In this document: in pieces, positions 11,488-19,743 of the stretch | How positions within the stretch are numbered: the stretch's first letter is position 1 | Layout of the letters: each line of letters begins with the position of its first letter | Assembly: GCA_004102645.1 (NCBI GenBank) | Contig: CP034928.1 | Coordinates: 744,001-808,000, forward strand | Length of the DNA: 64,000 nucleotides | Direction: 5' to 3' | DNA from: Candidatus Bipolaricaulis sibiricus | GTDB taxonomy: Bacteria > Bipolaricaulota > Bipolaricaulia > Bipolaricaulales > Bipolaricaulaceae | Program-made: the position numbers and the translations under genes | The notes under the pieces: generated by a model | What the model was told of the DNA's origin: nothing | What the model saw: the letters and a program-made list of their open reading frames with translations, nothing else | Databases searched by the model: none

Positions 11488-13014
11488 CTACTGATCGAGC
11501 CACGCCCGGTGGGCGAGGATGTACTCCCGCGGGTGGTGGATGAGCCCCTTCGCCACCGTCCTCTGGGCGTTGAGCTGTCCCTCGTAGTGGAGGTAGAGCC
11601 AAGGCGCATCCTTCCACAGGTAGCTGAGCAACGAGGCGTAGGTTGCACGCCGGCCCGCCGGATCGGACACGACGCGCGCCAGCTCGAGGAGAGTGTCGAC
11701 CGTCGGATCCGAGTAGAAGCTGCGGTTGGACCCCACCGGTGCCCACTCGCTCGTGTGGAACAACGCGAACAGTCCGTAGTCCGCATCCAACGTCACGCAG
11801 CCCCAGCCGAGCATGAACATGTCAAACGTCGCCTCGCTGACCGGCCGACGGAGGTAGGCCAGGTACGCCGCCCACTCCATCGTGATGAGCTGGGCCTCGA
11901 TCCCCACATCAAGGAGGTAGGCCTGCACGGCCTCGGCAATCGCGGCGTCCATCATGTACCGGCCCGTCGGGTGATAGAGCGTGCACTTGAACCCGTTCGG
12001 GAACCCTGCCGCCTTGAGCAGCTCTCGCGCCTTTTCCGGATCGTACGTGTAGGGTTCCTGAGGCGCGTGCCCGAACACGAGCGGCATGATGGCGGCATCG
12101 GAGACGCCACCCACACCACCCAGGATCTCCTTCACGATTGCTTCTTTGTCTACCGCATAGTTGACCGCCTGACGGACCCGCACGTCCGTCCACGGTGCCT
12201 TCTGGTAGTTGAACGCAACGTAGATCGTTCGCACGCTGGGGATGTTCAGGAGCTCGAGCCCCGGCGTTGCTGCCACGCGGGGGGCATCGAGCGGGGGGAC
12301 GCGCATCATGGCGTGAAGCTGGCCCGTTTCCAGGAGAACGAGCCGGGTCGCGTCGGACGGAACCACCTTGAACACCACCGAGTCAAGGTAGGGCTTCTCC
12401 CCCCAGTAGTTGTCGTTGCGGACAATGCGTACGTGATCCCCGCGCACCCACCGATCGAACTTGAACGGGCCGGTCCCGACGGGCTCCATGATGTCCTTGC
12501 CCTCAGGAAGCTCGGCGATCTGTTTCGGGCTCACGATTGCCACGAAGTTGTGGGTGAGGTGAGAGATGAGCGGTGCGAATGGCTTGTCCAGATTGAGCCG
12601 CACCGTGTACTCGTCCACCACGTCGATCGTGTTCACCCGTGGAAAGAGGAGGAACGCGTACGTCGACTTCCTGAATCGCTCGAGGTTGGTCTTCACCGCG
12701 TCCGCATTTAACGGGGCCCCGTCATGGAAGAACACGCCTCGGCGCACGTACAACGTGACCGTCAGGCCATCCTCAGAGACATTCCAGTTTTCCACGAGAA
12801 GCGGCGCCACTTTGAGGTCCTCTGTCATCAGAAGGAGGGTCTCCGCGATGTGCGTGAGAATCATTCCTGCTGGTGCCGAGGTAATCTTGTTCGGGTCGAG
12901 GGATTCGGGGTCCGTCCCGAAGCCGATCACCATCTCCCCACCCGGTTTCGGCGCCGCCCAGGCCGCCAACCCAACAAGCAGAACACTTGCCAAGATCCAT
13001 GCCTTTCGTGCCAT
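11488..13014 (-). CDS. Extracytoplasmic peptide/nickel-type binding protein (SBP family 5)
   Basis: 508 residues. The signal peptide starts MARKAWILASVLLVGLAAWA and mature sequence follows AAPKPGGEMVIG. Family 5 features: the early GTDPESLDPN segment, LTVTLYVRRGVFFHDGAPLNADAV (the classic FHDG region), and VRQAVNYAVDKEAIV. It captures peptides or similar ligands for the permeases downstream. The start at 13014 is set by GGGAGG nine bases upstream; longer ORF starts have no ribosome site. A canonical -10 (TATAAT) is 148 nt upstream, giving a long 5' leader. Confidence 0.94.
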   Translation of the reverse strand: MARKAWILASVLLVGLAAWAAPKPGGEMVIGFGTDPESLDPNKITSAPAGMILTHIAETLLLMTEDLKVAPLLVENWNVSEDGLTVTLYVRRGVFFHDGAPLNADAVKTNLERFRKSTYAFLLFPRVNTIDVVDEYTVRLNLDKPFAPLISHLTHNFVAIVSPKQIAELPEGKDIMEPVGTGPFKFDRWVRGDHVRIVRNDNYWGEKPYLDSVVFKVVPSDATRLVLLETGQLHAMMRVPPLDAPRVAATPGLELLNIPSVRTIYVAFNYQKAPWTDVRVRQAVNYAVDKEAIVKEILGGVGGVSDAAIMPLVFGHAPQEPYTYDPEKARELLKAAGFPNGFKCTLYHPTGRYMMDAAIAEAVQAYLLDVGIEAQLITMEWAAYLAYLRRPVSEATFDMFMLGWGCVTLDADYGLFALFHTSEWAPVGSNRSFYSDPTVDTLLELARVVSDPAGRRATYASLLSYLWKDAPWLYLHYEGQLNAQRTVAKGLIHHPREYILAHRAWLDQ

Positions 13015-13161
13015 CAGCAACCTCCCTTGGTAGGATGTAGTGCACATCGGGTACGACCTGTCTGCCCTTACGCTGCTTTCGCTGATCACCTCCCGACGGG
13101 CGGAAGTTCCGGAGGAGCTGGCGCACCGCTCGGGGCGCCTGCCCCCCGGCGTCCGGGTGCA

Positions 13162-13167
13162 TTATAG
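13162..13167 (-). promoter_or_regulatory. -10 box for the binding-protein operon
   Basis: Exact TATAAT on the minus strand. The -35 region is weak, which may mean activator dependence. The resulting leader of roughly 140 nt is GC-rich and includes GCGCC inverted repeats but no riboswitch I recognise. Confidence 0.5.
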
Positions 13168-13204
13168 CGGGGAACGACGACCGAAGTTGGTCGCTCAACC
13201 ACAG

Positions 13205-13233
13205 CAAGGCCCGGCCACGAAGGCCGGGCCTTG
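13205..13233 (-). terminator. Hairpin terminator after the PKD operon
   Basis: CAAGGCCCGGCC (13205-13216) and GGCCGGGCCTTG (13222-13233) form a perfect 12-bp stem with a 5-nt loop. The following minus-strand sequence (CTGTGGTT) is only weakly U-rich. Confidence 0.6.
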
Positions 13234-13256
13234 TTGCGCCGATCGACGGCGAGATC

Positions 13257-15347
13257 CTAGAAGCCCTCGAGCGCTCCGATCGTCGTCTGCCAGAACACGA
13301 TCCGCACGAACTCGGTGTACGATAGCGCTGAACCGATACGGAAGTTGAGCGAGGGAACCAGCGCCCCCGTGAACCCTTCGGGGCTTCCGACCACCAACGG
13401 GTTCGTCGGTGGGCTCACCATCAGCTGCCTCAGCCGTACGAACCCCTGGGAGCGATCGAGGTTCCCGTCACCGTCCATGTCCAGTCGCAGGTCCATGTAG
13501 ATCGAGGTTGCATTGCGAACCTGGAACGAGTGCGTGACCCGGCCTGACGTGACTGAGCCCTCGAACACCACCCGCCAGCCCTCGCTCACAGGTTCTGGAA
13601 TCAGACCCAGCGGAACCGGTCCCGCATCCGTCGATACGTTGATGAACTGTCCATCTGTCCTCAGCTCGAGCCGGTAGCCTCGTGGCATCGTCCACGTCGA
13701 CGCTCCGTTGACCGTGATTCTCCACGTGTCCGTTCCCCACACGTAGATTCCCGGTACGGTCATCGGCGGCATCCCCGGAGGCCCGGCTACCGCTACGATC
13801 ACCGGTTGCGTGGTCTGGCCCGTGGCCCCCTGGTTGTCGGTGACGTAGAGCGTCGCGTTGTACGCCCCCGCTGACCCATACGTCCACGTCACCACCGGGC
13901 CCGAGCGGTCGATAACCCCGTTCCCGGTCAGGTCCCACGCGTAGGACACGATGCTACCGTCCGGATCGTAGGATGGGGTCCCGTTGAAGGTCACGGTTGC
14001 CCCTGGCGTCGGAGCAGACGGTGTGAAGGTGAACTGCGCCACCGGTGGCTGGTTCACCACCACCGGGGTCACCACGACCGTCTGGGTACGCTGGGCTGTG
14101 GCCCCCTGATTGTCGGTCACGAGCAGCCGCACCGTGTACGTACCGGCAGCCGGGTACTGGTGGAACACCACCTGCCCCGTTGCATCGAACGTGCCGTCGT
14201 TCTGGAAATCCCACTGGTAACTGGCAATGAACCCATCAGGGTCAGAGGACGCGCTTGCATCGAACCGGACCCAGTCGCCTGGCCTCGGAGCTGCGGGCGT
14301 GAACGTGAACTGAGCCACTGGCGGTTGATTGACAGCGACCACGACAACCTGACGGATCGTCTGTCCCGTCGCCCCCAGACCGTCAGTGACCACAAGCCGG
14401 ACGTTGTAGGTGCCAGGGGCGGGGAACGTCCAGGTGGTCGTGACCCCAGTCCGCTCAAACACACCGTTGTTGTTGAAGTCCCACTGGTACCCGACGATCG
14501 TCCCATCGGGATCGTAGGACGTTGCCGCGCTGAACGAGACAGGAACCCCGGGGGCTGGGCTGGCGGGCGTGAACGTGAACTGAGCCACCGGAGGTTGGTT
14601 CACCGGAGTAGTCGGCGACAGCACAACCTCCAAGGTTCGCGTCCCCCCGGCCACGAGGAACACCCGTGCCGTGTAGTCCTGGTACCCGGTCTTGCGGATG
14701 AGGACATCGTGAAATCCCGGCACAAGGTTCACCGTCCGTGGCGTGTACCCACGGAACACGCCATCCACGTACAGCTTGGCCGTCGCTGGCGAAGAGCGGA
14801 CCACGAGGGTTCCGTATCCCGGGGCCGGCCCGGACACGATCTGGAAGCTTGTGAAATCGAAGGCGCGCTGAGTCGGCTCGGGAACGAGGCCGAGAACCTG
14901 CGCCCCCCACGCCTCGGGATCCGATCCCAGCAGAGGGAACGGATCGCCTGGCGAGTAGCCGGCGAACCCACTGACCGGTTGCACAGAAGCCATGATCTGC
15001 AACCACTCCGTCCCCAGAGGGGGGGCTACCGTGAACTGGTACCCGCGCCCTGGGGTGGGGATGGTGTGGGTTCCGGCGGCGAAGTAGTTCTGCGACTCGT
15101 ACTGGTTGGGGAAGATCTGTTGGACGTTCCCATCCGGCATGATGTCCCAGATGTAGACGTACGCCGGTCGGTTGAGGGTGAACGAGATCCTCACCGTCTC
15201 TCCCAGCGCGTAGGCTGGCTTGTCCGTGGAGATGGTCACCGTCAGGTCGCCCGCCGGCGGCTCGACGACGATCCCCAGAGGTTCCACTTGGCCCAGGGCC
15301 GATAGGCCCACGATCAGAACCAACGCGACGATCCATGTGTTTCTCAT
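13257..15347 (-). CDS. Exported DUF4384-PEGA-PKD3 protein
   Basis: 696 residues. Signal peptide MRNTWIVALVLIVGLSALG; then a DUF4384-like domain (TISTDKPAYALGETVRISF ... YVYIWDIMPDGNVQQIFPN), a PEGA domain (VRSSPATAKLYVDGVFRGYTP), and three PKD domains each opening NQPPVAQFTFTP and carrying the SYDPDG / WDF signature. The C-terminal 180 residues hold an EF-hand-like MDGDGNLDRS. These are extracellular binding or scaffold modules. The start is set by GGAGGAGG upstream. It is the last gene of the ECF sigma operon, 22 nt after the preceding stop, so envelope regulation is likely. Confidence 0.88.
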   Translation of the reverse strand: MRNTWIVALVLIVGLSALGQVEPLGIVVEPPAGDLTVTISTDKPAYALGETVRISFTLNRPAYVYIWDIMPDGNVQQIFPNQYESQNYFAAGTHTIPTPGRGYQFTVAPPLGTEWLQIMASVQPVSGFAGYSPGDPFPLLGSDPEAWGAQVLGLVPEPTQRAFDFTSFQIVSGPAPGYGTLVVRSSPATAKLYVDGVFRGYTPRTVNLVPGFHDVLIRKTGYQDYTARVFLVAGGTRTLEVVLSPTTPVNQPPVAQFTFTPASPAPGVPVSFSAATSYDPDGTIVGYQWDFNNNGVFERTGVTTTWTFPAPGTYNVRLVVTDGLGATGQTIRQVVVVAVNQPPVAQFTFTPAAPRPGDWVRFDASASSDPDGFIASYQWDFQNDGTFDATGQVVFHQYPAAGTYTVRLLVTDNQGATAQRTQTVVVTPVVVNQPPVAQFTFTPSAPTPGATVTFNGTPSYDPDGSIVSYAWDLTGNGVIDRSGPVVTWTYGSAGAYNATLYVTDNQGATGQTTQPVIVAVAGPPGMPPMTVPGIYVWGTDTWRITVNGASTWTMPRGYRLELRTDGQFINVSTDAGPVPLGLIPEPVSEGWRVVFEGSVTSGRVTHSFQVRNATSIYMDLRLDMDGDGNLDRSQGFVRLRQLMVSPPTNPLVVGSPEGFTGALVPSLNFRIGSALSYTEFVRIVFWQTTIGALEGF

Positions 15348-15369
15348 GTTCCTCAACCTCCTCCGTACA

Positions 15370-16035
15370 CTACGGTCCATACGCGCGGTACGCGATCTGC
15401 TGGACCAGTTCGGCCGTCAGCGCCTCGAGGAGACGGTCCACGTCACCCGGGTCAAGCACCGCCCCCCGCAACTTCACGAAGCGCGAGCGCACAAACGCCT
15501 CCAGTGACTCCCGTGGTTGGCTGATCACGAAGTCCCCCACGGCCCACGCCATCTCCAACACCAGGCGGTCCTGAGGCAAGAGCGGGCCTCCCGGTCCCTG
15601 GGGACCAACCCCGACGATCCGGTACTGGATCAGCACCTGCTGCGCAGCGCCCAAGAGGTTGTAGCGGATCTTCAGGTTCGTCAGCACGGCCTCCCAGGGT
15701 TGGCCCATCTGCAAGACCTTCAGCACATCGTTCATCAACGGATCCGTGATGAACCCACGGTCGAGCGCGTGGTGGATGACCCAGACCACCTCCTCAGCCT
15801 GAGCGGGGGACAGCGCCGCGATCTGCCGCAGGAAGGGGAGACTGACCCCCGGCGTCGCTCGTCCTGTGCTCAACCCGGCGCTGAGTACAGGAGCGAACAG
15901 AGCCTTCAGCTCGGCGGAGATCGGCATCGTCTTGAGGAAATCCAGCACCTCGTCCGTCGAGGGGGCCGGAGGCAGCACAAGCTGGGCACTCACTGCCATC
16001 GAGAGCAAGACCGCCGCGACAGCCACGATCCTCAC
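15370..16035 (-). CDS. Exported protein of unknown function in the ECF operon
   Basis: 221 residues from GTG 16035, which overlaps the stop of the preceding gene. A signal peptide (VRIVAVAAVLLSMAVSAQ) precedes a mostly helical, soluble region without cysteines or a family I recognise. Motif-like stretches include LPFLRQIAALSPAQAEEVVW and ALDRGFITDPLMNDVLKVL. Position between an anti-sigma-like gene and the PKD protein suggests a periplasmic or surface partner. Confidence 0.75.
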   Translation of the reverse strand: MRIVAVAAVLLSMAVSAQLVLPPAPSTDEVLDFLKTMPISAELKALFAPVLSAGLSTGRATPGVSLPFLRQIAALSPAQAEEVVWVIHHALDRGFITDPLMNDVLKVLQMGQPWEAVLTNLKIRYNLLGAAQQVLIQYRIVGVGPQGPGGPLLPQDRLVLEMAWAVGDFVISQPRESLEAFVRSRFVKLRGAVLDPGDVDRLLEALTAELVQQIAYRAYGP

Positions 16036-16568
16036 ATTCCATCTCCCCCGATGTAGCGGACGGACACGTACTCGCCGAACGTTCGCACGAACTCCGCTGC
16101 GCGCGGGTCCTGACCCACCCAGCGCCCGTCGACAACGAACGCGTATTCGTACCGGCCCGGTGGGAGGGCGACCGTCACCGACCACACGCCGTCACCGTCA
16201 AGGTCGAACAACGAGATCGGCTGCCACGCCGAGAAGTCACCCACCACAACAACCTCCTTGGCACCTGGCGCAGCCACGGTGAACAGGTTGGCTCCGGACG
16301 CGGGAAGCGATCGAGGTGTGGGAACCGACAGTCTGCCGATGAGAACTCCGAGCGCGATGAGCAGCCCGCCGACGGCGACCGCCCACCTCGGTTCGACGGT
16401 CGCCGTGGAGAGGGCCTCCACAAGCCGCGCCTTCAGTGTTCGTCGGATCGCCGGGCGGGCCAAGCGGCGTACCACACGCCCCTCCACACCCTGCAGACTC
16501 GGCAAACCGGCCTGCACTTCCCGCGCGATCGCCCCTTGGATCAGGGAATCCAACTCATCCAACGGCAT
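16032..16568 (-). CDS. Membrane protein with external CBM48/AMPK-type domain; probable anti-sigma factor
   Basis: 178 residues: a cytoplasmic helical part (1-60), one membrane helix (about 63-80), then an E-set/CBM48-like domain (about 95-172) with the pattern FTVAAPGAKEVVVVGDFSAW, GVWSVTVALPPGRYEYAFVV and DGRWVGQDP. Such domains bind glycogen-like glucans or serve as interaction modules. It overlaps the ECF sigma gene by 14 nt, the usual place for a membrane anti-sigma factor, but no zinc-binding anti-sigma motif is visible. The anti-sigma role is inferred from context; carbohydrate sensing is a guess. Confidence 0.8.
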   Translation of the reverse strand: MPLDELDSLIQGAIAREVQAGLPSLQGVEGRVVRRLARPAIRRTLKARLVEALSTATVEPRWAVAVGGLLIALGVLIGRLSVPTPRSLPASGANLFTVAAPGAKEVVVVGDFSAWQPISLFDLDGDGVWSVTVALPPGRYEYAFVVDGRWVGQDPRAAEFVRTFGEYVSVRYIGGDGM

Positions 16569-17097
16569 CCCGAATCACCCCGCGTGCCACAAGCTCTGCC
16601 CGCACCAGAGCTCGTGCCCGGTGCAAGCGTGTCTTGACCGTCCCCAGTCGGAGGCCGAGTACGGCACCGATCTCCTCGAGCGGGAGGTCGTGCCAGTAGC
16701 GGAGCACGAGCGGAGCCCGGTACGATTCCGGCAACCCCCACACGGCCTCGCGCACGGTCATCTCCATATCCTCTTGCCACACCGTCCAGGCCGGATCCTC
16801 AGCCCACACCTCCTTCGGTTGGGGATCTCGGCGCCGCTTGCGCAGCGCGTTCTTCGCCACATTGGCAGTGACCGTGAACAGCCATGTCGAAAACTTCCGC
16901 GACAGATCGTACCGCCGCAATCGTTCATAGGCCCTCACGAACGCATCCTGGACGGCGTCCTCGGCATCCGCACGGTTGCGGAGGATCGCCACGGCAACTC
17001 CGAACGCCGCCTCCTTGTATCGGCTCACGATCTCTCCCCATGCCTCCAGGTCGCCGTTCAGGCTGCGCTGGAGGAGCTCAAGCTCCCCGACCTCCAC
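16555..17097 (-). CDS. ECF-type RNA polymerase sigma factor
   Basis: 180 residues from GTG 17097, four bases after AAGGAGG. Region 2 is clear (SRYKEAAFGVAVAILRN, ADAEDAVQDAFVRAYERL, FSTWLFTVTANVAKN) and region 4 carries the helix-turn-helix (LPLEEIGAVLGLRLGTVKTR then LHRAR). There is no region 1 or 3, as expected for group IV. It leads a four-gene operon with the membrane CBM48 protein and two exported proteins. A promoter-like element in front matches one in front of the divergent PKD lipoprotein, so autoregulation is likely. Confidence 0.93.
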   Translation of the reverse strand: MEVGELELLQRSLNGDLEAWGEIVSRYKEAAFGVAVAILRNRADAEDAVQDAFVRAYERLRRYDLSRKFSTWLFTVTANVAKNALRKRRRDPQPKEVWAEDPAWTVWQEDMEMTVREAVWGLPESYRAPLVLRYWHDLPLEEIGAVLGLRLGTVKTRLHRARALVRAELVARGVIRDAVG

Positions 17098-17117
17098 CCT
17101 ACCTCCTTCTGAGCCAA

Positions 17118-17145
17118 TATACACCGCGCTGCAATCGGCGGTTTC
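17118..17145 (-). promoter_or_regulatory. Putative ECF-dependent promoter of the sigma operon
   Basis: GAAACC (minus strand, 17145-17140), 16-nt spacer, TGTATA (17123-17118). Same architecture as the divergent element at 17176-17203. A TATATT overlapping the -10 could also serve sigma70. Confidence 0.55.
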
Positions 17146-17175
17146 GTCTGGACAGATGTCCGCTCGCCGATGGAC

Positions 17176-17203
17176 GGAACCGCGGTGTGGAGTTCGCTGT
17201 ATT
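17176..17203 (+). promoter_or_regulatory. Putative ECF-dependent promoter of the PKD lipoprotein
   Basis: GGAACC (17176-17181), 16-nt spacer, TGTATT (17198-17203). The preceding ACG and the spacing match the divergent sigma-operon element. Confidence 0.55.
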
Positions 17204-17266
17204 CTCATTGGATGTGCTGGGATCGAGCTACGCTCGTCGCAGCTCCCAATGACAAAGGAGGTCGGT

Positions 17267-18232
17267 ATGCGCAGGATTTGGAAGATAGGGTTGACAGTGG
17301 TGATCGGTCTAGGACTTGCGGGTTGCGCATGGTTGTTCTCCCCGCCGCAAGCCGTGTTGACCGCGAGTGTGACATCAGGGACGGCTCCTCTCACTGTGCA
17401 GTTCGACCTGTCGGGATCGACGGGCCAGATCGCCAGTTACACTCTCACGTTTGGAGACGGCTCGGAGCCCGCAACGGGGACGGACATCACGGTCACAGTC
17501 GTCCATACGTACACGACCGCCGGGACCCGCACCGCAACACTGACCGTCCAGGACACGCGCGGGCGCACGAGCTCCGTGTCCGTGACGATCACCATCACCG
17601 CTGCCCCGACGACCACGGCCAGCTTGGGTGCTATCCCTGCCTCGGGTCCCGTTCCTCTGAACGTCGACTTCTGGGCCAACATCACCGCGGCCCCAGGGCG
17701 CAGGATCAAGCACGTCCGGCTGGAGTACGGGGACGGCGCGCCCGACTTCACGGCCGACGTTGACTTCGCAAGCTATGACTTCTGGATCCTGGGCGCGGGG
17801 CACACGTACACAACCCCGGGCACCTACACGGCAACCCTCACGCTGACCGATGACGCGACACCCGCCCAGACCACCACCGCCACCGCCACGATCACCGTCA
17901 CCAGCCCGCCGCCCGAGATCACCGCGTTCACGGTCAATGGGTCTGACGTCGAGCCCGTAGAGGTCGTGGTGGGCACAGACGTTACGTTCGCGTTCGCGGC
18001 CCAGGCAGGGGACGCGGATCGTCGGCTGGTGAAGTGGGAACTGCGCTCCGGTGACGGATACGTCGTCACGGTGGATGTCGCCCCCACGAGCACTCTCAAC
18101 GTCACCCATGTCTACCTCGGTGGCTACACTCAGACAGGGTCACGTACAGCGATGGTCAAGGTGTGGGACGACCTCAGCCCCGCGAAGACCGACGAGGCCA
18201 CGCTCAGCGTAAGCGTCGTAGCCGGTCCCTAG
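17267..18232 (+). CDS. PKD-domain lipoprotein
   Basis: 321 residues. The signal peptide MRRIWKIGLTVVIGLGLAGC ends in a lipobox (LAGC), then about three PKD-type beta domains (TAPLTVQFDLSGSTG, then VPLNVDFWANITAAPG, then a less typical third with VTFAFAAQAGDADRRLVKWE). Each ends in HTYTTAGT/HVYLGGY-like strands. The start has AAAGGAGG upstream; the longer frame runs through the promoter. It diverges from the ECF sigma gene and probably shares its regulation, making it a candidate regulon member at the cell surface. Confidence 0.88.
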   Translation: MRRIWKIGLTVVIGLGLAGCAWLFSPPQAVLTASVTSGTAPLTVQFDLSGSTGQIASYTLTFGDGSEPATGTDITVTVVHTYTTAGTRTATLTVQDTRGRTSSVSVTITITAAPTTTASLGAIPASGPVPLNVDFWANITAAPGRRIKHVRLEYGDGAPDFTADVDFASYDFWILGAGHTYTTPGTYTATLTLTDDATPAQTTTATATITVTSPPPEITAFTVNGSDVEPVEVVVGTDVTFAFAAQAGDADRRLVKWELRSGDGYVVTVDVAPTSTLNVTHVYLGGYTQTGSRTAMVKVWDDLSPAKTDEATLSVSVVAGP

Positions 18233-18234
18233 CT

Positions 18235-19710
18235 TCACATCCGTCCCCGAGTGGTTCGCAACTGACCTCCGCGGCCCCGCCCCGGGCGGGGCCGCTGTGT
18301 TGTCACACCGACGATGAGGAGGAGACCGGCGAGTCCAAGGACCGGGCCATCCCCTGCCCTCACGTAGGGTGTGAGCCCGGTGTGCAGAGGCACGTCGAAG
18401 ATACCGATCCCCTGTGTCCACGGAGGGAGGCGATCCAGCTCTCGACCCCGCCGATCCCAGACCCCGCTGATGCCGGTCTGGCCCACTTGGACGAACGACC
18501 GGCCGGTCTCCGCCGCCCGGAGCGATCCCCAAGCGTAATGCTCCCACAGAATGCGCGTTCGGCCAAACCAGGCGTCGTTCGTCGGGGTGATCAGAACCTG
18601 TGCTCCCTGTCGAACGAGCTCCCGAGCGACCCCAGGGAACGTAGACTCGAAGCAGACGAGAATGCCCAGCGGACCGACCGGACGAATCGCCTCCCCGGGG
18701 CTCTGATCGAAGGGTAGGTACGGATCGATCAGCGACGCGAGGCCAATCCGTGTCCAGAAGTCGCGCCATGGGACTCGCTCTCCAAACGGGACGAGGCGGG
18801 TCTTGGCGTAGGAACCCTCAACTTCCCCGGTTGGTGACAGAACGAGGATTGTGTTGAAGACCTCTCCTTCTTCGAACACCCCCGTTCCAACGACGACGCG
18901 CGCCCCTGTCCGTTGCGCCGTGTCCTCGAACAGCTTCATGTACGGGGGTTCCTCCAGCAGCCACGGGAGGGCGTTCTCCGGGGCCACGACCAGCTCGACC
19001 CCAGACGGAACCGCACCGAGGAGGTCCTGGTACACCTGGACCTGAACTGGCAGATTGCGGGGATCGAGCTGATCGATCTTGGCGATGTTCGGTTGCACAA
19101 GGGCGACTGTGACCGAGCCGACCTCGGGCGTCCCGGCGGGTACCTGAGCCATAGCGAACAGGATCACTGGACCCAGCGGCGCGGCCCACCACCAGCGGCG
19201 GTCGCGCACGCCCCGCGCCACACAGCTCGTGGTCCACACCATCCCCAACGAGAGCAACCATGGACCGCCCGTTGCGGCGGCGGGGACGAACGGTCCGCCT
19301 GCCATCGCGGCTGGCAGACTGCCAAACGTGAAGCCCAGCGGCCCTGCTGCCCGCAGGGCCTCCATCAGAACCCATGCCCCCACCCACACGAAGGGATGGC
19401 TCCACCGACCCGCCACCAACCCAAACGCGGCGAAGAAGAGCCCTCCGAGCAGCGCGAGCGCGGTGCAGACAAGGTAGACCATCGGTCCGACGAACGGCCA
19501 CAGCGACACCAGCGACGAGAACTCCAGCGCGAAGAACGTGACCCCGAACAACGCCCCCAGGGCCAACCCACGGCGCCCCCTCTGCCCATCGAGTGCCCAT
19601 AGGAACGGGATCGCAGCGCACCAGGCCACCCATCCCCAGCCTGGGAGGAACCCTACCCAGAGGAGGCCAGCGGCGCCGAGGGTTGCGAGCAGTCGAAACC
19701 GGAAGGGCAC
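18235..19710 (-). CDS. lnt: Apolipoprotein N-acyltransferase
   Basis: 491 residues from GTG 19710. N-terminal half: several membrane helices. C-terminal half: a nitrilase-fold domain with the catalytic triad regions, Glu in VVAPENALPW, Lys in YAKTRLVPFGERVP and Cys in ILVCFESTFP. It N-acylates lipoproteins after Lgt and LspA, suggesting fully triacylated lipoproteins and usually an outer membrane. The last 19 residues are Arg/Gly-rich and coincide with a terminator hairpin for the convergent gene, so the tail is probably not conserved. It diverges from lgt with overlapping -10 boxes and appears leaderless. Confidence 0.95.
   Translation of the reverse strand: MPFRFRLLATLGAAGLLWVGFLPGWGWVAWCAAIPFLWALDGQRGRRGLALGALFGVTFFALEFSSLVSLWPFVGPMVYLVCTALALLGGLFFAAFGLVAGRWSHPFVWVGAWVLMEALRAAGPLGFTFGSLPAAMAGGPFVPAAATGGPWLLSLGMVWTTSCVARGVRDRRWWWAAPLGPVILFAMAQVPAGTPEVGSVTVALVQPNIAKIDQLDPRNLPVQVQVYQDLLGAVPSGVELVVAPENALPWLLEEPPYMKLFEDTAQRTGARVVVGTGVFEEGEVFNTILVLSPTGEVEGSYAKTRLVPFGERVPWRDFWTRIGLASLIDPYLPFDQSPGEAIRPVGPLGILVCFESTFPGVARELVRQGAQVLITPTNDAWFGRTRILWEHYAWGSLRAAETGRSFVQVGQTGISGVWDRRGRELDRLPPWTQGIGIFDVPLHTGLTPYVRAGDGPVLGLAGLLLIVGVTTQRPRPGRGRGGQLRTTRGRM
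18271..18303 (+). terminator. Terminator for the PKD lipoprotein, inside the 3' end of lnt
   Basis: GCGGCCCCGCC and GGCGGGGCCGC form a near-perfect stem (18271-18295) followed by TGTGTTGT on the plus strand. It lies within the last codons of the convergent lnt frame. Confidence 0.7.
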
Positions 19711-19716
19711 CTGGTG

Positions 19717-19724
19717 ATTATAAT
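19717..19724. promoter_or_regulatory. Overlapping divergent -10 boxes of lnt and lgt
   Basis: ATTATAAT contains TATAAT on both strands: 19719-19724 for lgt (plus) and 19722-19717 for lnt (minus). Only six bases separate the minus-strand box from the lnt GTG, predicting a leaderless lnt mRNA. Neither -35 region is strong. Simultaneous occupancy looks impossible, so the two genes may compete for polymerase. Confidence 0.65.
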
Positions 19725-19743
19725 GCTGGCTCGGTGGTTGACG

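Noticed and set aside
13790-14620. Regular DNA repeats that might be a CRISPR or minisatellite
   Set aside because: They are three PKD domain units of about 270 bp inside a coding sequence.
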